Source: Pseudonocardia sp. (lineage in GTDB: Bacteria > Actinomycetota > Actinomycetes > Mycobacteriales > Pseudonocardiaceae). From it: 64,000 nt of DNA. Below the pieces are notes generated by a model that saw nothing but the letters and a program-made list of their open reading frames with translations, made no database searches and was not told where the DNA came from. The stretch's first letter is position 1; each line of letters starts with the position of its first letter. Positions 63,601 through 64,000 of the stretch are shown here, piece by piece. Location: NCBI RefSeq assembly GCF_029263155.1, contig NZ_JAJCYB010000077.1:1-64000 (forward strand). The letters are read 5' to 3'. Made by a program: the position numbers and the translations under genes.

Positions 63601-63725
63601 AGGAACGGGAAGGCCACGGCGAGCACCGCGGCCAGCAGGCCCAGCACGGCCGCCACCGCGGTCCGGCCCGGGGGCCGGGGGCCCGCCGTGCCGGTGAGCA
63701 GGGGCGGGCGGTCGAGCGTGAGCAT
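60657..63725 (-). CDS. Emb-family arabinosyltransferase (copy 2)
   Basis: 1022 aa. The same layout as copy 1: one helix, jelly-roll, catalytic Asp266-Asp267 in VTADDGYILTMVRA, then GYVGNYYRWFDVPEAPFGWF and PTKWTHHFGAF, and a C-terminal carbohydrate-binding domain. The DDGYI loop and WLRLPSLIMGVLSWLLLSR resemble mycobacterial EmbB more than copy 1 does. ATG 63725 is preceded by TAATCT with a seven-base gap, so the mRNA is leaderless. It probably forms arabinan together with copy 1; pairing as a heterodimer like EmbA-EmbB is plausible. Confidence 0.9.
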   Translation of the reverse strand: MLTLDRPPLLTGTAGPRPPGRTAVAAVLGLLAAVLAVAFPFLPVEQDTLQLRWPTAENGTAPVTAPLVAIRPERLTAELPCTTLAGLGTGTAFSTTPADAPGGAAVGLAVTVDAGTVSVIGDGEVLAATPVPTTPGCALSISTDAAATTVVLGGQTLVDSTDDLRPEVVGVYSDLSDAQGAGASVVITVDNRYDSTPTPLKVAVGVLAVLALLGALAVLHGLDARHGRRLPRRARAGRRRRTDPVRDTVVIGTLVVWLAFGAVTADDGYILTMVRAASDTGYVGNYYRWFDVPEAPFGWFYELYAPWARVSDSVLWLRLPSLIMGVLSWLLLSRGLLPRLGRQVRQSRAAGWAAATVFLCFWLPFLSGLRPEPVVVLGALVAYVALERALVVRRLVPVAIGLVAAAFAVGATPTGLLAVAPFVAAARPLLGMFRERAAVDGWAAVLAPILGAGLIVLVAVFGDQTVATVLEATRVRTGIGPNVPWYNEIARYVDLFAPNQDGALARRFPVLLLVLCIGVCAVVILRRGAIPGAALGPSRRLIAVTLLGFLVLLLTPTKWTHHFGAFAAIGGGVGALAALATSAPVLRSGRNRTVFLAAVLGVAAIAFTGPNAWMYVSNWGVPWFDRPPVIGGIEIYQVLLLAAVGCLAVAGVGNLRGGRERVQPPGLALRLGAGPLVVVCGALVALQVGSMGKAMLEQRGSYSVGGDVLATGGAGCGLADRVLVDTDAGVLPASDPRPGDEPPVTDGFAVGGVPPDGGSTGGTEETYAQPSGIAPVVGSFRPDGGPATFRSGWFALPPDGGGTPLAVSVAGRTSGGTSVAVEFGRSTALGTEVLTTVDVSDERTGEPGWRDLRTPVVDGADVVRVIAEDRAVGPGGWLAVTPPRVPEQATLTEVLGDSPVLVDWPVPFANPCVRPFAVVDGVAEVPTHRLLADEQLRPLGDIWSAAAAGGPLAWVELIGDQEPVPSYLAGEPDRDWGELRRIDLYEPGAGSPERITGTQTRWGWYSPGPQGEPPAGTAGASR

Positions 63726-63732
63726 CGCGTCG

Positions 63733-63738
63733 AGATTA
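63733..63738 (-). promoter_or_regulatory. emb copy 2 promoter -10
   Basis: TAATCT on the minus strand, seven bases before the ATG, is the best -10 box in the window and indicates leaderless transcription. Confidence 0.55.
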
Positions 63739-63811
63739 GACAACCGGGTCCCGGGGCCCGGGGTCACCTCCCCGCTGGTCCTCGACGGGGAGGGCATCGC
63801 ATGATCGGGGC

Positions 63812-64000
63812 ATGACGCTCCCACTCGGCCCCGACGAGCTGCTGACGACCACCCGGTCGGTGCGCAAGCGCCTCGACCTCGACCGGCCGGTGCCCCTCGC
63901 CCTCGTCCGGGAGAGCCTCGAGGTGGCGGTGCAGGCGCCCAGCGGCGGCAACCAGCAGGGCTGGCACTGGATGGTCGTCACCGATCCGGAGCTGCGCGCG
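63812..64000 (+). CDS. Nitroreductase family protein (partial, cut by window end)
   Basis: The first 63 codons are present: TRSVRKRLDLDRPVP, where SVRK(R) is the FMN-phosphate-binding segment, then EVAVQAPSGGNQQGWHWMVV, the second FMN contact typical of nitroreductases (SGGNQQ). It would be a flavin-dependent NAD(P)H reductase. It is divergent from emb copy 2 over 86 bases. CATGAT at 63800-63805 is a possible -10 for leaderless initiation at ATG 63812. Confidence 0.82.
   Translation, partial: MTLPLGPDELLTTTRSVRKRLDLDRPVPLALVRESLEVAVQAPSGGNQQGWHWMVVTDPELRA

Overview
This is GC-rich actinobacterial DNA carrying the machinery for a mycolata-type arabinogalactan wall: UDP-galactopyranose mutase, GlfT2, two Emb-type arabinosyltransferases, the decaprenyl-phosphate phosphoribosyltransferase and the dTDP-rhamnose genes. 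Together with blocks that match Mycobacterium gene order (pheA, phosphatase, zincin, septum-formation protein), this points to Pseudonocardiaceae. The genus is probably Pseudonocardia, which is an inference; there is no rRNA gene here to confirm it. I saw no tRNA, rRNA, insertion sequence, prophage or CRISPR array. Many genes have a TANNNT-type -10 box six to eight bases before the start codon, so leaderless transcripts look common.

Region 1 (1-15 kb) is a monocarboxylate/acetate-type transport locus. It holds a LytS-like sensor kinase, a LytTR response regulator, four sodium:solute symporters in two structural types, a DUF485 partner and a proline-rich DUF485-like membrane protein. An S49 peptidase, a rhodanese, a zinc-ribbon membrane protein and a P450 are interspersed. 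One symporter appears to start at a CTG codon that overlaps the upstream stop.

Region 2 (15-30 kb) is mixed housekeeping and accessory DNA. It holds a SEC-C protein, two VapBC-type toxin-antitoxin pairs, an SDR dehydrogenase, a beta-helix lipoprotein, a CPBP protease, a DUF2470 protein behind an IdeR/DtxR-like iron box, pheA with its conserved neighbours, and a three-gene operon resembling E. coli yjfL-yjfM-yjfC. It ends with a MerR regulator fused to sliding-clamp domains.

Region 3 (31-64 kb) is cell-wall glycan assembly. HAD, PAP2 and UbiA are followed by rmlA-rmlB and the opposing rmlC-rmlD. A block of about 15 kb follows with a flippase, four glycosyltransferases, two DUF6541 proteins, a YfhO protein and methyltransferases. 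Then come glf, glfT2, an emb gene, and on the other strand a GlfT2 paralogue and a second emb. RmlABCD make dTDP-rhamnose for the linker, UbiA and a phosphatase make the arabinose donor precursor, Glf and GlfT2 build galactan, and the Emb proteins add arabinan. The 15 kb block probably makes or decorates a further surface glycan.

Several gene ends carry strong hairpins. Two of them, 43 kb apart, share sequence and belong to one repeat family.
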